DNA of 64,000 nucleotides, from the NCBI RefSeq assembly GCF_000775995.1, contig NZ_CP009227.1, forward strand, positions 1,612,001-1,676,000, written 5' to 3'. The stretch is from Treponema sp. OMZ 838. Lineage in GTDB: Bacteria > Spirochaetota > Spirochaetia > Treponematales > Treponemataceae. The notes under the pieces are model-generated. The model did no database searches. It saw only the letters and a program-made list of their open reading frames with translations, and had not been told where the DNA came from. How positions within the stretch are numbered: the first letter of the stretch is position 1; every line of letters begins with the position of its first letter. Position numbers and translations under genes: made by a program. Positions 36,563 through 44,564 of the stretch are shown here, one piece after another.

Positions 36563-37528
36563 ATGAAAAAATGTATGCTTTTATCGGCAGCTATCTTGTA
36601 TATCGGAACAATTGCCGCGGCACAAACAAATGCAATGCCGTCCGCCTTTAAAGTTGAGGAACAATGCTTTCAAAGGAACGGCATGAAAATATACGGAAAG
36701 CTTTTTATCCCCGATAGAACCTCTCAGATGCCCTTAGTCATCCTTTCGCACGGATTCGGCGGAAATCATGGAGGTGTTAAAGACTATGCAGCGGCTTTTG
36801 CGGAACAGGGGATTGCCGCATATATTTTCGATTTTATCGGCGGTGGCAATCATATCAAAAGCGCCGGGAAAATGACGGAAATGTCGGTGCTTACCGAGGC
36901 TGAAGATTTGACAGTCATTCTCGACAACTTAAAAGCCGACCCGCGTTTTAAGCGTGCGCAAATCTTTTTATTCGGAGAAAGCCAAGGCGGATTCGTTTCA
37001 ACCTATGTCGCGGCAAAATGTCCCGCCGATGTTGCCGGTCTAGTTTTATTATATCCCGCATTTGTTCTGCAGGATGATGCTCGGCGGCGCACCCCCGATC
37101 CCGAACGGATTCCTGCTGAAATGAAGCTGCTGGGAAAAACCATCGGGCACATTTATAACAAGGATGCACTATCCTTTGATATTTATACGTTGATGCCGCA
37201 GTATTCCGGCAGAACGCTCATCATTCATGGAACAGACGACTCGATTGTACCGCTGTCGTATTCGGAGCGTGCGATTAAGACCTTCCCTAATGCCAAGCTC
37301 ATAAAGCTTGACAGAGAAAAGCACGTTTTTTATGGAAACGCGAGGCGGAAAGCGGCGGACTATGCAGTGCAATTTGTGCAAAACATAATCGATGAGAAAA
37401 GTGCTATCTCGTTTTGCAGCAGCAGTTCTTTTTTCTCGATATGGAAAAAGGCTATGCCATATTCTTTACCGATTATACTGCAATCATGGTCATGTTTGCA
37501 GTTTTTGCTCATTACAGTGCAAAGTTAA
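36563..37528 (+). CDS. exported alpha/beta hydrolase with a recombined C-terminus
   Basis: A 321-residue serine hydrolase with a signal peptide (KKCMLLSAAILYIGTIAAAQ). LILSHGFGGNHGG-like LSHGFGGNHG is the oxyanion segment, GESQGG the nucleophile elbow near residue 136, HGTDDSIVPLSYS the acid segment and EKHVFYG the catalytic His near 252. It resembles secreted esterase/feruloyl-esterase-like proteins. The enzyme part is complete by about residue 280; the last ~41 residues are read out of phase from a DUF4405 gene fragment (37405-37533) and are not native. An ATG at 36536 would suit a leaderless mRNA. Confidence 0.8.
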   Translation: MKKCMLLSAAILYIGTIAAAQTNAMPSAFKVEEQCFQRNGMKIYGKLFIPDRTSQMPLVILSHGFGGNHGGVKDYAAAFAEQGIAAYIFDFIGGGNHIKSAGKMTEMSVLTEAEDLTVILDNLKADPRFKRAQIFLFGESQGGFVSTYVAAKCPADVAGLVLLYPAFVLQDDARRRTPDPERIPAEMKLLGKTIGHIYNKDALSFDIYTLMPQYSGRTLIIHGTDDSIVPLSYSERAIKTFPNAKLIKLDREKHVFYGNARRKAADYAVQFVQNIIDEKSAISFCSSSSFFSIWKKAMPYSLPIILQSWSCLQFLLITVQS

Positions 37529-37533
37529 TGGGG
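37405..37533 (+). pseudogene. 3' fragment of DUF4405-like gene (second copy)
   Basis: 129 bp closely matching 33466-33594; in its own frame it reads LVLQQQFFFLDMEKGYAIFF and FTDYTAIMVMFAVFAHYSAK. It is fused behind the alpha/beta hydrolase in another frame and supplies that gene's last codons and stop. Confidence 0.82.
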
Positions 37534-37561
37534 CTCGCTTTCGGAGATAGGCATTCTTTTC

Positions 37562-38191
37562 TTAATCAGATAATATCTTTACTTCTTCTCTAACATGATA
37601 TTTAATTAATCCATTTTCTAGTACCGGAGAATATTCATTTCCAATATTAGTTTCAATAATTGATATCTTTTTTTGTTCAACATTGTATTTTTTTAAAATA
37701 ATTTGCGAGCTCAATATCTCCTTTTCATCTTCCGGAGATTGAGGATTGACCCAATTTGAATAAATTAAAATAGCTTTATTCGTGTCAAAACAATATTCAT
37801 TGTAACCACAAATATCATCGGGAGCATCAAAATAGCACAGTTCTTTTTTATCGACATTATATTTTGCGATATATGAAATATGAGTAGGGGTTATAGACCA
37901 AAACCAATAATTTTTATTGCTATCATCCCATCCGAGATCATAAATTGTATCTGCATTCGGGTATCGGGATTGTGCTTCATCCCAAGAATATCTTAATACC
38001 AAATGTCCATTCTTATCTTTTATTTCTAAAATACTGGAACCTATTATAACTGCTGATAATGTAGTAGCAGCATACCTATTTTCTCGTATTATATTTGTAT
38101 CGTTGTGAGCTATTGTTTTTGATTTATTACAAGAATTTAATAAGAACCAACAAGTCATTAATACGAAAATAAATGTTTTGCATTTTATCAT
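37562..38191 (-). CDS. hypothetical lipoprotein
   Basis: A 209-residue protein with a lipoprotein signal: IKCKTFIFVLMTCWFLLNSC, lipobox LLNSC with Cys21. The mature part has repeated beta-like segments with Trp/Tyr (WFWSITPTHISYIAKYNVD) suggesting a small beta-propeller-like or WD-type sheet fold, but no family is recognised. AT-rich codons differ from the neighbouring housekeeping genes. It starts 13 nt after the stop of the gene at 38205-38546 and may be co-transcribed with it. Confidence 0.65.
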   Translation of the reverse strand: MIKCKTFIFVLMTCWFLLNSCNKSKTIAHNDTNIIRENRYAATTLSAVIIGSSILEIKDKNGHLVLRYSWDEAQSRYPNADTIYDLGWDDSNKNYWFWSITPTHISYIAKYNVDKKELCYFDAPDDICGYNEYCFDTNKAILIYSNWVNPQSPEDEKEILSSQIILKKYNVEQKKISIIETNIGNEYSPVLENGLIKYHVREEVKILSD

Positions 38192-38204
38192 GCTTCTACC
38201 TCAC

Positions 38205-38546
38205 TCATCTTATTTCCCCATCTTTTTTTACGCTGACTTGTGTCTTTACCACCACAGGGAATGCACACGGCACGGTGACGCGCTCCCGCGTGGTGTTCAG
38301 AAAATCAAAGCGTACGGTTACTTCGCGCCCGCTGGTTTTATCAAACGTGTCGCTCTTTCTGTCATATTCACCGATAGCCGTATGCTCTACAACCAGAAGC
38401 TCTCGCTCCAGTGCGATTTTGTCGTTCGGCTCCTTGACATAGATGTTCCCGTAAGTCCAGTCCTCCGGCTTGTATGAGCCGCTGTCGTCAGTAAATGCCG
38501 CGAGCGAGGCGAACAGAAGTGCTATGATTAAAAGTGATTTTTTCAT
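38205..38546 (-). CDS. short exported protein, DUF4424-like start
   Basis: A 113-residue protein with a signal peptide (KKSLLIIALLFASLAAFT). The mature part contains KEPNDKIALERELLVVE, a phrase like that at the start of DUF4424 proteins, which are normally over 250 residues. This one stops soon after (KTQVSVKKDGEIR), so it may be the truncated remains of a longer gene. No continuing homologous frame is seen downstream. Assignment is tentative. Confidence 0.5.
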   Translation of the reverse strand: MKKSLLIIALLFASLAAFTDDSGSYKPEDWTYGNIYVKEPNDKIALERELLVVEHTAIGEYDRKSDTFDKTSGREVTVRFDFLNTTRERVTVPCAFPVVVKTQVSVKKDGEIR

Positions 38547-38924
38547 TTTATCTCCAAGCGGTTCAGTAAGCTATCCGTTGAATGGACATATTAGATTTCT
38601 TTTATAAATTGATTAGATTATATCATAGGAATGCTGCACTTTCAATTAAAACCCTCTCGTGCTGGTATCTATTTTATCGTATCAATCCGCGGTGAATAGA
38701 CGGTTTATGTAAGATCGGTTAAAATATCGTGCATCATCATTGAGAAGTGAGGTGGTATGTGCTAAAATCAAAAACTGTTATCAGTATTTTTTGATAATCG
38801 TGCTTGCTGTAATCAAAGGAATCTAATACTTTTTATTTTGGTTAAATCGGTTATGTACTAGATTTGAGAAAATACAAACTACAATAATCTCAAAGAAAAT
38901 TGGTAAAATGATTGTGGAGAAAAA
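38547..38924. other. 378-bp intergenic region between divergent genes
   Basis: AT-rich and without a plausible gene. Before the start at 38925 there is a possible extended -10 TGGTAAAAT (38901-38909) and a GGAG ribosome site (38916-38919); a weak inverted repeat TTTGAGA/TCTCAAA lies at about 38873-38895. Nothing else is recognised. Confidence 0.5.
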
Positions 38925-39668
38925 ATGAAAAAGAAGATTTTTGAGTTTATCAAAAAAGCGGATTTTGTGTTGGTGTTTGTTTTTGCTCTTTTGGGGATTA
39001 TAGCTCTGACTGCGGCACTCATTAATGATTTGTTACCGTTTCATCGAACGCGGGCGCAGCAGATTGCAGTTGTCGAGGAGGCACACATAGAAATTAAAGA
39101 ACATCTGGAATTTGAGAGAAAAATAAAAGATGTATATATTTTTAGCGTGAAAAGCTCGACGATTAAGGCGGATGAAGCATACGGTACGGAAAAATCCAAG
39201 TGGTCGGGAAATGGATTTTCGAATGTGTTGGGAAAAGGTTTTGGTGGAGATGGTATCACAAACCTTGTTTTTGTGAAAAATAACGGGCGGGAAGAATACA
39301 AGTTGTTTCCGGCAAATGTTTTTATCTATAAATATTGCTTAACAGAGGTTGAGAAAGATCAGCCGCCGAGATATCCTCAAGAGTGTAATGTGTATGCCGT
39401 CGTTAAAAACGATACAACGAATGATAAGATTTTGAATAGCGAGGATGATATTGCGCTTTATGTTTCCGATTACGACGGTACGCATGTGAAAGAGATTTCG
39501 TCTTCAATAATTACGTTTCGCTTTCTCGGCGGCGAAGAAATTCTGTATTCAGAATATGACGGAACGATACAATCGTATTTTGTTTACGATTGCAAGACGA
39601 ATGTAAAAACATTGATAAAATCCGTAAAGCAAGAGATTATAGAAAAAGAAATTGCGCTGTATAAATAA
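38925..39668 (+). CDS. hypothetical membrane-anchored protein
   Basis: A 247-residue protein with one N-terminal transmembrane helix (about residues 13-34) and an extracytoplasmic domain of mixed beta structure (EYKLFPANVFIYKYCLTEVE, YVSDYDGTHVKEISSS). No family is recognised; the repeated short DG-containing strands resemble a small beta-propeller. It is followed after 18 nt by the DUF4261 gene and then a membrane gene, forming a three-gene unit of unknown role. GGAG precedes the ATG at 5 nt. Confidence 0.6.
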   Translation: MKKKIFEFIKKADFVLVFVFALLGIIALTAALINDLLPFHRTRAQQIAVVEEAHIEIKEHLEFERKIKDVYIFSVKSSTIKADEAYGTEKSKWSGNGFSNVLGKGFGGDGITNLVFVKNNGREEYKLFPANVFIYKYCLTEVEKDQPPRYPQECNVYAVVKNDTTNDKILNSEDDIALYVSDYDGTHVKEISSSIITFRFLGGEEILYSEYDGTIQSYFVYDCKTNVKTLIKSVKQEIIEKEIALYK

Positions 39669-39686
39669 GAGAAGGGTAGGCAAAAT

Positions 39687-40565
39687 ATGGATAAGATTTT
39701 TCAACAGGATTTAACCAAAGAAGAAAAGGTTGGCAGCATTTTTATTGTAAAGCTCTTATTCAAAGCGCCGGTAACAATGCCGGCTCGAGAGCAGATGGAA
39801 GCGGTGATGCAAAAGCGCTTGGGAGATGCCGAATGTTTTTCGTACGATTCCGACACTGCCGTAGCGCAGTTTGCCGCCACTCGATATCGGGCGGAATTTA
39901 AGGATGGGGCGTATCCGCCTATGCTGATGATTGCTCCCGCCGCCTTTGACGGAAGCACCATTGACGATTTTACCAAAAGCCAGATGTGGGACTGCGGAGA
40001 AGATAAAGATGCTATTTTGTCCGAATGCCGGTATGCACTCATCGGTACCGATATGCTGGCGGCGGCGCTTCCCGCATCAGAGCGTGCAGAACTCGATATG
40101 GATTTTACAGAGGCGCTGGTCGAGCTTTTCCCTGACTGTACTGCCGTTTATTTTGAAAATTCGGGGAAACTTTTTACCGCAGAAACTATTCGCAACCATA
40201 CGCTTCCCCGTGAAAACCGTTTTATTCAATTCGCCGTGAATGTCCGCTTTTTTACTATTCAAGGCGGTGAAGATATGCTTGTCGATACGCTCGGTATGGG
40301 CTTGTTGTTCTTACCCGACTTACAATATCATTTTCACGGACTTGATCCGAATCTGATGGTAAATCATGCATACAACACCGCGTTGTATCTTTTAATAAAT
40401 GATAACCCCATAGAAACCGGCGACACCATTGACGGCATACCGGACGATTCTGCACCGCCTGAACGATGGATATGCCGCTACGAAGAATCGCTTATCCAAC
40501 CTGTGCGCGAAGTTCTCGATATAGATACCGGCGCCTATGCTGCGGGTAACAGACAGTACGAATAA
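39687..40565 (+). CDS. DUF4261-domain protein
   Basis: A 292-residue cytosolic protein. The C-terminal domain with GMGLLFLPDLQYHFHGLDPN and NHAYNTALYLLINDNPIETGD is the DUF4261 pattern; the N-terminal part (IVKLLFKAPVTMPAREQMEAV) resembles the domain usually preceding it. DUF4261 proteins occur next to other small unknown genes, often toxin-immunity or secretion-linked loci, but no function is established that I know. It lies between two small genes of unknown function. Confidence 0.75.
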   Translation: MDKIFQQDLTKEEKVGSIFIVKLLFKAPVTMPAREQMEAVMQKRLGDAECFSYDSDTAVAQFAATRYRAEFKDGAYPPMLMIAPAAFDGSTIDDFTKSQMWDCGEDKDAILSECRYALIGTDMLAAALPASERAELDMDFTEALVELFPDCTAVYFENSGKLFTAETIRNHTLPRENRFIQFAVNVRFFTIQGGEDMLVDTLGMGLLFLPDLQYHFHGLDPNLMVNHAYNTALYLLINDNPIETGDTIDGIPDDSAPPERWICRYEESLIQPVREVLDIDTGAYAAGNRQYE

Positions 40566-40577
40566 GGAAGGTATATT

Positions 40578-41093
40578 ATGGTTTTACAAATAAACACAGC
40601 AATTATTCACGGTTTTGTCTGGTCGGTAGTGTGGATGATAATAGTATCGGTTTCAGTTCGTAAATTCCCATGGACGATAGCGCATGACTATCCGAAAGAC
40701 GTAGTACAATGTGCCAATATACCGCAACCGGATAAAAAGCAAAAACTGCAGAGCATTGTCTTTTTTGTTTGCAGTTTTTTAGTAATTATCGGTACGGCTG
40801 TTTTGTCGGTGCTTTATACCTATGGTGCCAAAAGTGTCTCGTTCATTACAGTCTTTTTCCATCTGTGGATTATGTCGATGACGTGGAATGTAGTTGATTT
40901 AATCATTGTAGACTGGTTCATGATATGTGTACTCACTTCAAAACTATTTATTTTTCCGGGAACCGAAAACTGCGTAGGCAATAAAGATTATCTATTCCAT
41001 TTTATCGGATTTCTAAAAGGGATTGTTGCAATGACGCTTACAGCTTTTATAGTATCCGGTACACTTTTTGCCATTATGCGGTTAATGCGATAA
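40578..41093 (+). CDS. hypothetical four-helix membrane protein
   Basis: A 171-residue protein with four hydrophobic segments (about residues 8-26, 56-80, 87-112, 144-166). The first loop is basic and contains FPWTIAHDYPKDVVQCANIPQP. It does not match a family I can name; similar short proteins are found in Firmicutes as unknown membrane proteins. It starts 12 nt after the DUF4261 gene with AAGGAAGG before the ATG. Confidence 0.65.
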   Translation: MVLQINTAIIHGFVWSVVWMIIVSVSVRKFPWTIAHDYPKDVVQCANIPQPDKKQKLQSIVFFVCSFLVIIGTAVLSVLYTYGAKSVSFITVFFHLWIMSMTWNVVDLIIVDWFMICVLTSKLFIFPGTENCVGNKDYLFHFIGFLKGIVAMTLTAFIVSGTLFAIMRLMR

Positions 41094-41126
41094 TATAATA
41101 TATTGTGAAAAGAGCTGATTTACTTA

Positions 41127-41349
41127 TGATCGAAATCAAAAGGGCAAGTGATTGTGTCAACGATATTAGGAATATCAAGAAGTTATTCTGGAAACAACGG
41201 ATACTAATATCCCTGCAATTACGGCATATAAAAGAATAGGTTTTAAGGAGTATGATCGACTAAAACAAAAATATGCCAAACAAAGCGGAATAAATTATTT
41301 TATATATTTGAAGTACACAAAATCTACAAATGATATAGGTGCAATATAA
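41127..41349 (+). pseudogene. remnant of a GNAT acetyltransferase gene
   Basis: The start reads MIEIKRASDCVNDIRNIKK, then the frame shifts; in the new frame the DNA gives ETTDTNIPAITAYKRIGF followed by KEYDRLKQKYAKQSG, the typical C-terminal GNAT segment (N-x-A-x-x-x-Y-x-x-x-GF). The central acetyl-CoA-binding motif is missing. It is a small decayed gene. Confidence 0.7.
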
Positions 41350-41423
41350 TAAAACGCAAAGAGCAACTATTGTGATTCATGCGGAGGGGCGTTAAACTTT
41401 CTGTACGAATAAAGAAGTCGAAT

Positions 41424-42023
41424 ATGAATGAAAAAGAAATAATTACATTTTTAAAAATGAATATCGAACCGATAGTGGATGATATATATGGATGTATATA
41501 TCGAGCGTCTGTAGTTTTAAGAGACGATGTGATTATTCCATGCGTAAAATTTTCATGTGCGGATACATATATAGATTTAGCGATAAGAAGATTCGAAGAA
41601 GAAAAAGAAAATAAAATTTTTCTCAATAATGAGGAGAATCCTTACAGGCAAATCGTAAGTCATTTTTGTATAGAACATAACATCATAGACTCTAAAAAAA
41701 TAGTAAGAATAGAGAGAAGCCGGTATTCTTTTCCGATAGAAATATTAAAGCAAATAAGAGGCGAAACGTTAATGAGCTGGACGGGATTTGTTGTGAAAAT
41801 GCGTGACGGAAATTATTTTAATTTCGGCACAGCCTTCTCATTCTCTTTTTTTGATCTTCCCGAAAATTATAATTTTTCCGATATTACCGAAGTGATAAAT
41901 CACAGCTACATAGATAGTAGCGGCAAAATACAAAATTACCGAAAGGCCGGATTAAAAAATTTTTCGGGTACAAAAATCTATAGGGAAAAAGATTATTTCA
42001 ATTGTTACTTAAAGGGACTTTAA
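41424..42023 (+). CDS. hypothetical protein
   Basis: A 199-residue soluble protein starting MNEKEIITFLKMNIEP. It has strong AT bias in codons, unlike the housekeeping genes, and is rich in Ile, Asn, Lys and Phe. A helix-rich start, then beta strands (WTGFVVKMRDGNYFNFGTAF) suggest a two-part fold. I recognise no family; the size and isolation fit an immunity-type protein, but that is a guess. The frame opens at 41379; ATG 41424 is chosen because upstream codons overlap the GNAT remnant's tail without a ribosome site. Confidence 0.5.
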   Translation: MNEKEIITFLKMNIEPIVDDIYGCIYRASVVLRDDVIIPCVKFSCADTYIDLAIRRFEEEKENKIFLNNEENPYRQIVSHFCIEHNIIDSKKIVRIERSRYSFPIEILKQIRGETLMSWTGFVVKMRDGNYFNFGTAFSFSFFDLPENYNFSDITEVINHSYIDSSGKIQNYRKAGLKNFSGTKIYREKDYFNCYLKGL

Positions 42024-42192
42024 ATATATAAAGTATAGCTGAATCCGAAAAGGCAATCCTTGCACTTTCCCCGTGCCCGATAAAGAACGGTGTTGTTGTT
42101 TTTGCTTTAATACCCTTTGTTACGACGAGAGCCTTGCTGAAAAAGTAAAAGAGTATGCAATAATTCAAACGTTCTTCTCTGTCGATTATGCC

Positions 42193-42744
42193 TTATGTTT
42201 GTTGCAGTGCATCCAACCAAGCTAAATAGTCCCTTGCGCTCTGCTCTACCTCTTTCTGTGCAGCTTCGCTATATCCTGCGTTGCTGTCTATCGTGTGGAA
42301 GATGAACGGCGGGCGGTAGTCTGCATTGCAGTATTTCGCTGTCAGTTCAAACGGACGCAGTACTTCGGCAACGCTGCACCCGACAGCACCGTCTGCGCGG
42401 TAGTCTATGGCCGGCGCACCGAGCGAGACGGCAAGTGCAATTTTTCTGCCCGTAAGTGCTTTGCCTTTCGAGCCATAAGCCCAGCCATGAGTCAGCACTT
42501 CATCGAACCACTGTTTCAGTAATGGCGGACAATTAAACCAGTATACGGGAAATTGCCACACCATTGCATCGTGAGTTTCTATCAATTTTTGTTCAGCCGC
42601 TACATCAAGTTTACCTTGAGGATAGGCAGTGTATAGTTCGTGAACAGTAAAGCGATCGGTATGGTGCCGCACTCTAGCCGCCCAGTGTTTATGAACGATA
42701 GATTGAGAAATAGTAGGGTGAGCAAGAATAATCAGAGTTTTAGG
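42193..42744 (-). CDS. flavodoxin-fold NAD(P)H oxidoreductase
   Basis: A 183-residue protein of the NQO1/YwrO/KefF group: PKTLIILAHPTISQSIVHK at the start binds FMN phosphate, WQFPVYWFNCPPLLKQWFD is the conserved quinone-reductase segment, and HGWAYGSKGKALTGRKI follows. These reduce quinones or nitro compounds with two electrons using NAD(P)H and guard against oxidative stress. ATG 42744 is chosen over the frame opening at 42789 because it starts directly before the FMN motif and has AAAGGA upstream. It diverges from the ketopantoate-reductase-like gene. Confidence 0.88.
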   Translation of the reverse strand, partial: PKTLIILAHPTISQSIVHKHWAARVRHHTDRFTVHELYTAYPQGKLDVAAEQKLIETHDAMVWQFPVYWFNCPPLLKQWFDEVLTHGWAYGSKGKALTGRKIALAVSLGAPAIDYRADGAVGCSVAEVLRPFELTAKYCNADYRPPFIFHTIDSNAGYSEAAQKEVEQSARDYLAWLDALQQT

Positions 42745-42855
42745 CATAACAATATCCTTTAATGAGTTGTGTCGAGAGCATACCATCAAAGATAAAAATG
42801 TTCTATACTGATGATAGAAAACTGAAAACTGTGCGGCTATTAGACAGGTAGTAAA

Positions 42856-43731
42856 ATGAAAATCTTAATCTACGGTGCAGGTGTAATCGGCAGTTTGTAT
42901 GCCGCTGCGTTTGCTGAAGCAGGATATAACACCACGGTGTACGCACGAGGGGAAAGGCTTAAAGCACTGCAAACCCTCGGTCTACAGTATGAGAAAAAGG
43001 GCAACATCCACAGAGCAAATGTTACCGTTATCGGTACATTGGAAAAAGATGACTGGTATGATTTTATTTTTCTAACGGTAAAGGAAAATCAAGTACATAC
43101 GGCGTTACAAGAGTTGAAGCACAATATCAGTCCGAATATTGTTACAATGGTCAACACGCTTGAACCGTACGGTAATTGGGAACGTATTTGCGGAACAGGA
43201 CGTATTATACCGGCATTTCCGGGTGCAGGCGGCAGTTATGAAAAGGGCATCCTTAACGCGGACTTTACGCCGCGTATTATTCAACTTACGACCTTTGCCG
43301 AAATCAATGGAAATAAATCCGAACGTTTGAAAAAATTAGCCGCTCTTTTTACCGCATCGAACATACCGCACGGGATTGTAAAAGATATGCACTGCTGGCA
43401 ACTCTGTCATCTGGCGCTGGTTGTTCCGATTGCCGATGCGTATTACAAAGCAAAAAATCCGGAAACGGTTTGGAAAGAATCGAGCATTATGAATGAAACC
43501 GTACGGCAAATCAAAAAGAATGTTACTATGCTGTACCATTCCGACGTAAAACTTTCACCGCCGAAGATGCATTTGTTAAGGCGTTTGCCCATTCGGATAT
43601 TACAGCACATTTTTACACTCATTTTCAAAAGCCATTTCGGATATATGTTTATGTACCGGCATTCGATGAAAGCTCCCGATGAAATGAATCGGTTGCATGT
43701 ACAATTTTATCGGTATCTTTCTGCGCGATAA
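42856..43731 (+). CDS. ketopantoate reductase-family protein
   Basis: A 291-residue NADP-dependent reductase-like protein. The Rossmann motif is ILIYGAGVIGSLYAAAFA (GxGxxG), followed by ARGERLKAL and FLTVKENQVHTAL. In PanE the catalytic Lys lies near residue 175 in a LxxKL segment; here the region is CWQLCHLALVVPIADAYYK and no obvious catalytic Lys is in that place, so it may be a paralogue with another substrate. No other pantothenate gene is near. Its last 83 bp overlap the convergent inositol monophosphatase gene. Confidence 0.75.
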   Translation: MKILIYGAGVIGSLYAAAFAEAGYNTTVYARGERLKALQTLGLQYEKKGNIHRANVTVIGTLEKDDWYDFIFLTVKENQVHTALQELKHNISPNIVTMVNTLEPYGNWERICGTGRIIPAFPGAGGSYEKGILNADFTPRIIQLTTFAEINGNKSERLKKLAALFTASNIPHGIVKDMHCWQLCHLALVVPIADAYYKAKNPETVWKESSIMNETVRQIKKNVTMLYHSDVKLSPPKMHLLRRLPIRILQHIFTLIFKSHFGYMFMYRHSMKAPDEMNRLHVQFYRYLSAR

Positions 43732-44512
43732 TGTTATACACTGCATCATGGATAACCGAGTTGGTGATTAATAAATCATCGATTTCTTGTCGCGGCTTAT
43801 TCGATAGATTGGTTACCTTACCGCCCGCTTCGCTGACAATCAACTTACCGGCGCAGGAACTTAAGCCCATTGACGGCTTGACGTTGATCATCGCTTCGCT
43901 TTTGCCAGTGGCAAGCCAGATAAGCTCATAGACCGTACAAACAATTATCCGTATGCCGCGTACATGCGGCTGTAATTTTTGTATAAGGTCGAGCACTTTT
44001 CCGCTGTATTCGGCATTATAACTCGATGTTAAACAAATACTGACAATCGATTCGTCAAGCCGCGAACGCTGCGACACCTGCAGTTTCACAGTGCCGCAGT
44101 ACGCTCCCTCGCCTTTGATTGCGTAATAAATAGCGTTATTCGGCCAATCGAATATGATACCGAAAATCGTTTCTTTATTTTTCCGCAAGGCGAGCGTTGT
44201 GCCGAACATTGGAATACCGGCAGCAAAATTCACCGTACCGTCAATCGGATCGATAAGCCATTCGTACGGACTTTCCCCGCGGTTTTCGCCGTATTCTTCT
44301 CCGATAAACGTATGATCGGGAAAGCGCTGCCGGATGCCTTCTACAATTGCTTGTTCCATAAACCGGTCGGTAAACGTGGCAATATCGTTCAATTCTTTTT
44401 TTTCAATTCCCTGAACACTATACCGTGATGCTTCCCGATAGGCTCCCGTTACCAGCGGAACTAAATAATCGTAGAGTTGATGTAATGTTTCTGACGTCAT
44501 GCTACTATCCAT
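43649..44512 (-). CDS. inositol monophosphatase-family phosphatase
   Basis: A 287-residue Mg-dependent sugar/inositol phosphatase. The metal site is complete: IGEEYGE near residue 71 and WLIDPIDGTVNF near 88 (DPIDGT motif), with the third Asp region at SCAGKLIVSEAGG near 225. It hydrolyses myo-inositol-1-phosphate or a similar substrate. The natural C-terminus of the family lies near NIIAQ; the last 20 or so residues are read antisense to the neighbouring reductase gene. Upstream, the ABC ATPase gene originally overlapped its start codon before a repeat was inserted between them. Confidence 0.88.
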   Translation of the reverse strand: MDSSMTSETLHQLYDYLVPLVTGAYREASRYSVQGIEKKELNDIATFTDRFMEQAIVEGIRQRFPDHTFIGEEYGENRGESPYEWLIDPIDGTVNFAAGIPMFGTTLALRKNKETIFGIIFDWPNNAIYYAIKGEGAYCGTVKLQVSQRSRLDESIVSICLTSSYNAEYSGKVLDLIQKLQPHVRGIRIIVCTVYELIWLATGKSEAMINVKPSMGLSSCAGKLIVSEAGGKVTNLSNKPRQEIDDLLITNSVIHDAVYNIIAQKDTDKIVHATDSFHRELSSNAGT

Positions 44513-44524
44513 TAAACTGCAAGT

Positions 44525-44564
44525 GTGAACTTCTAAAAACTAACCTTGAGTTTTAGAGATGCCC
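44525..44564. repeat. 40-bp palindromic repeat inserted at the end of the ABC ATPase gene
   Basis: Arms GTGAACTTCTAAAAACT and AGTTTTAGAGATGCCC, of the family at 31961-32103, flanked by AAGT on both sides (44521-44524 and 44565-44568). Removing it with one AAGT restores a reading frame in which the ATPase ends LQFNG and its stop overlaps the next start codon. Confidence 0.82.

Noticed and set aside
42024-42192. Possible gene remnant between the hypothetical protein and the oxidoreductase
   Set aside because: Short frames only; no recognisable protein segment could be assembled.
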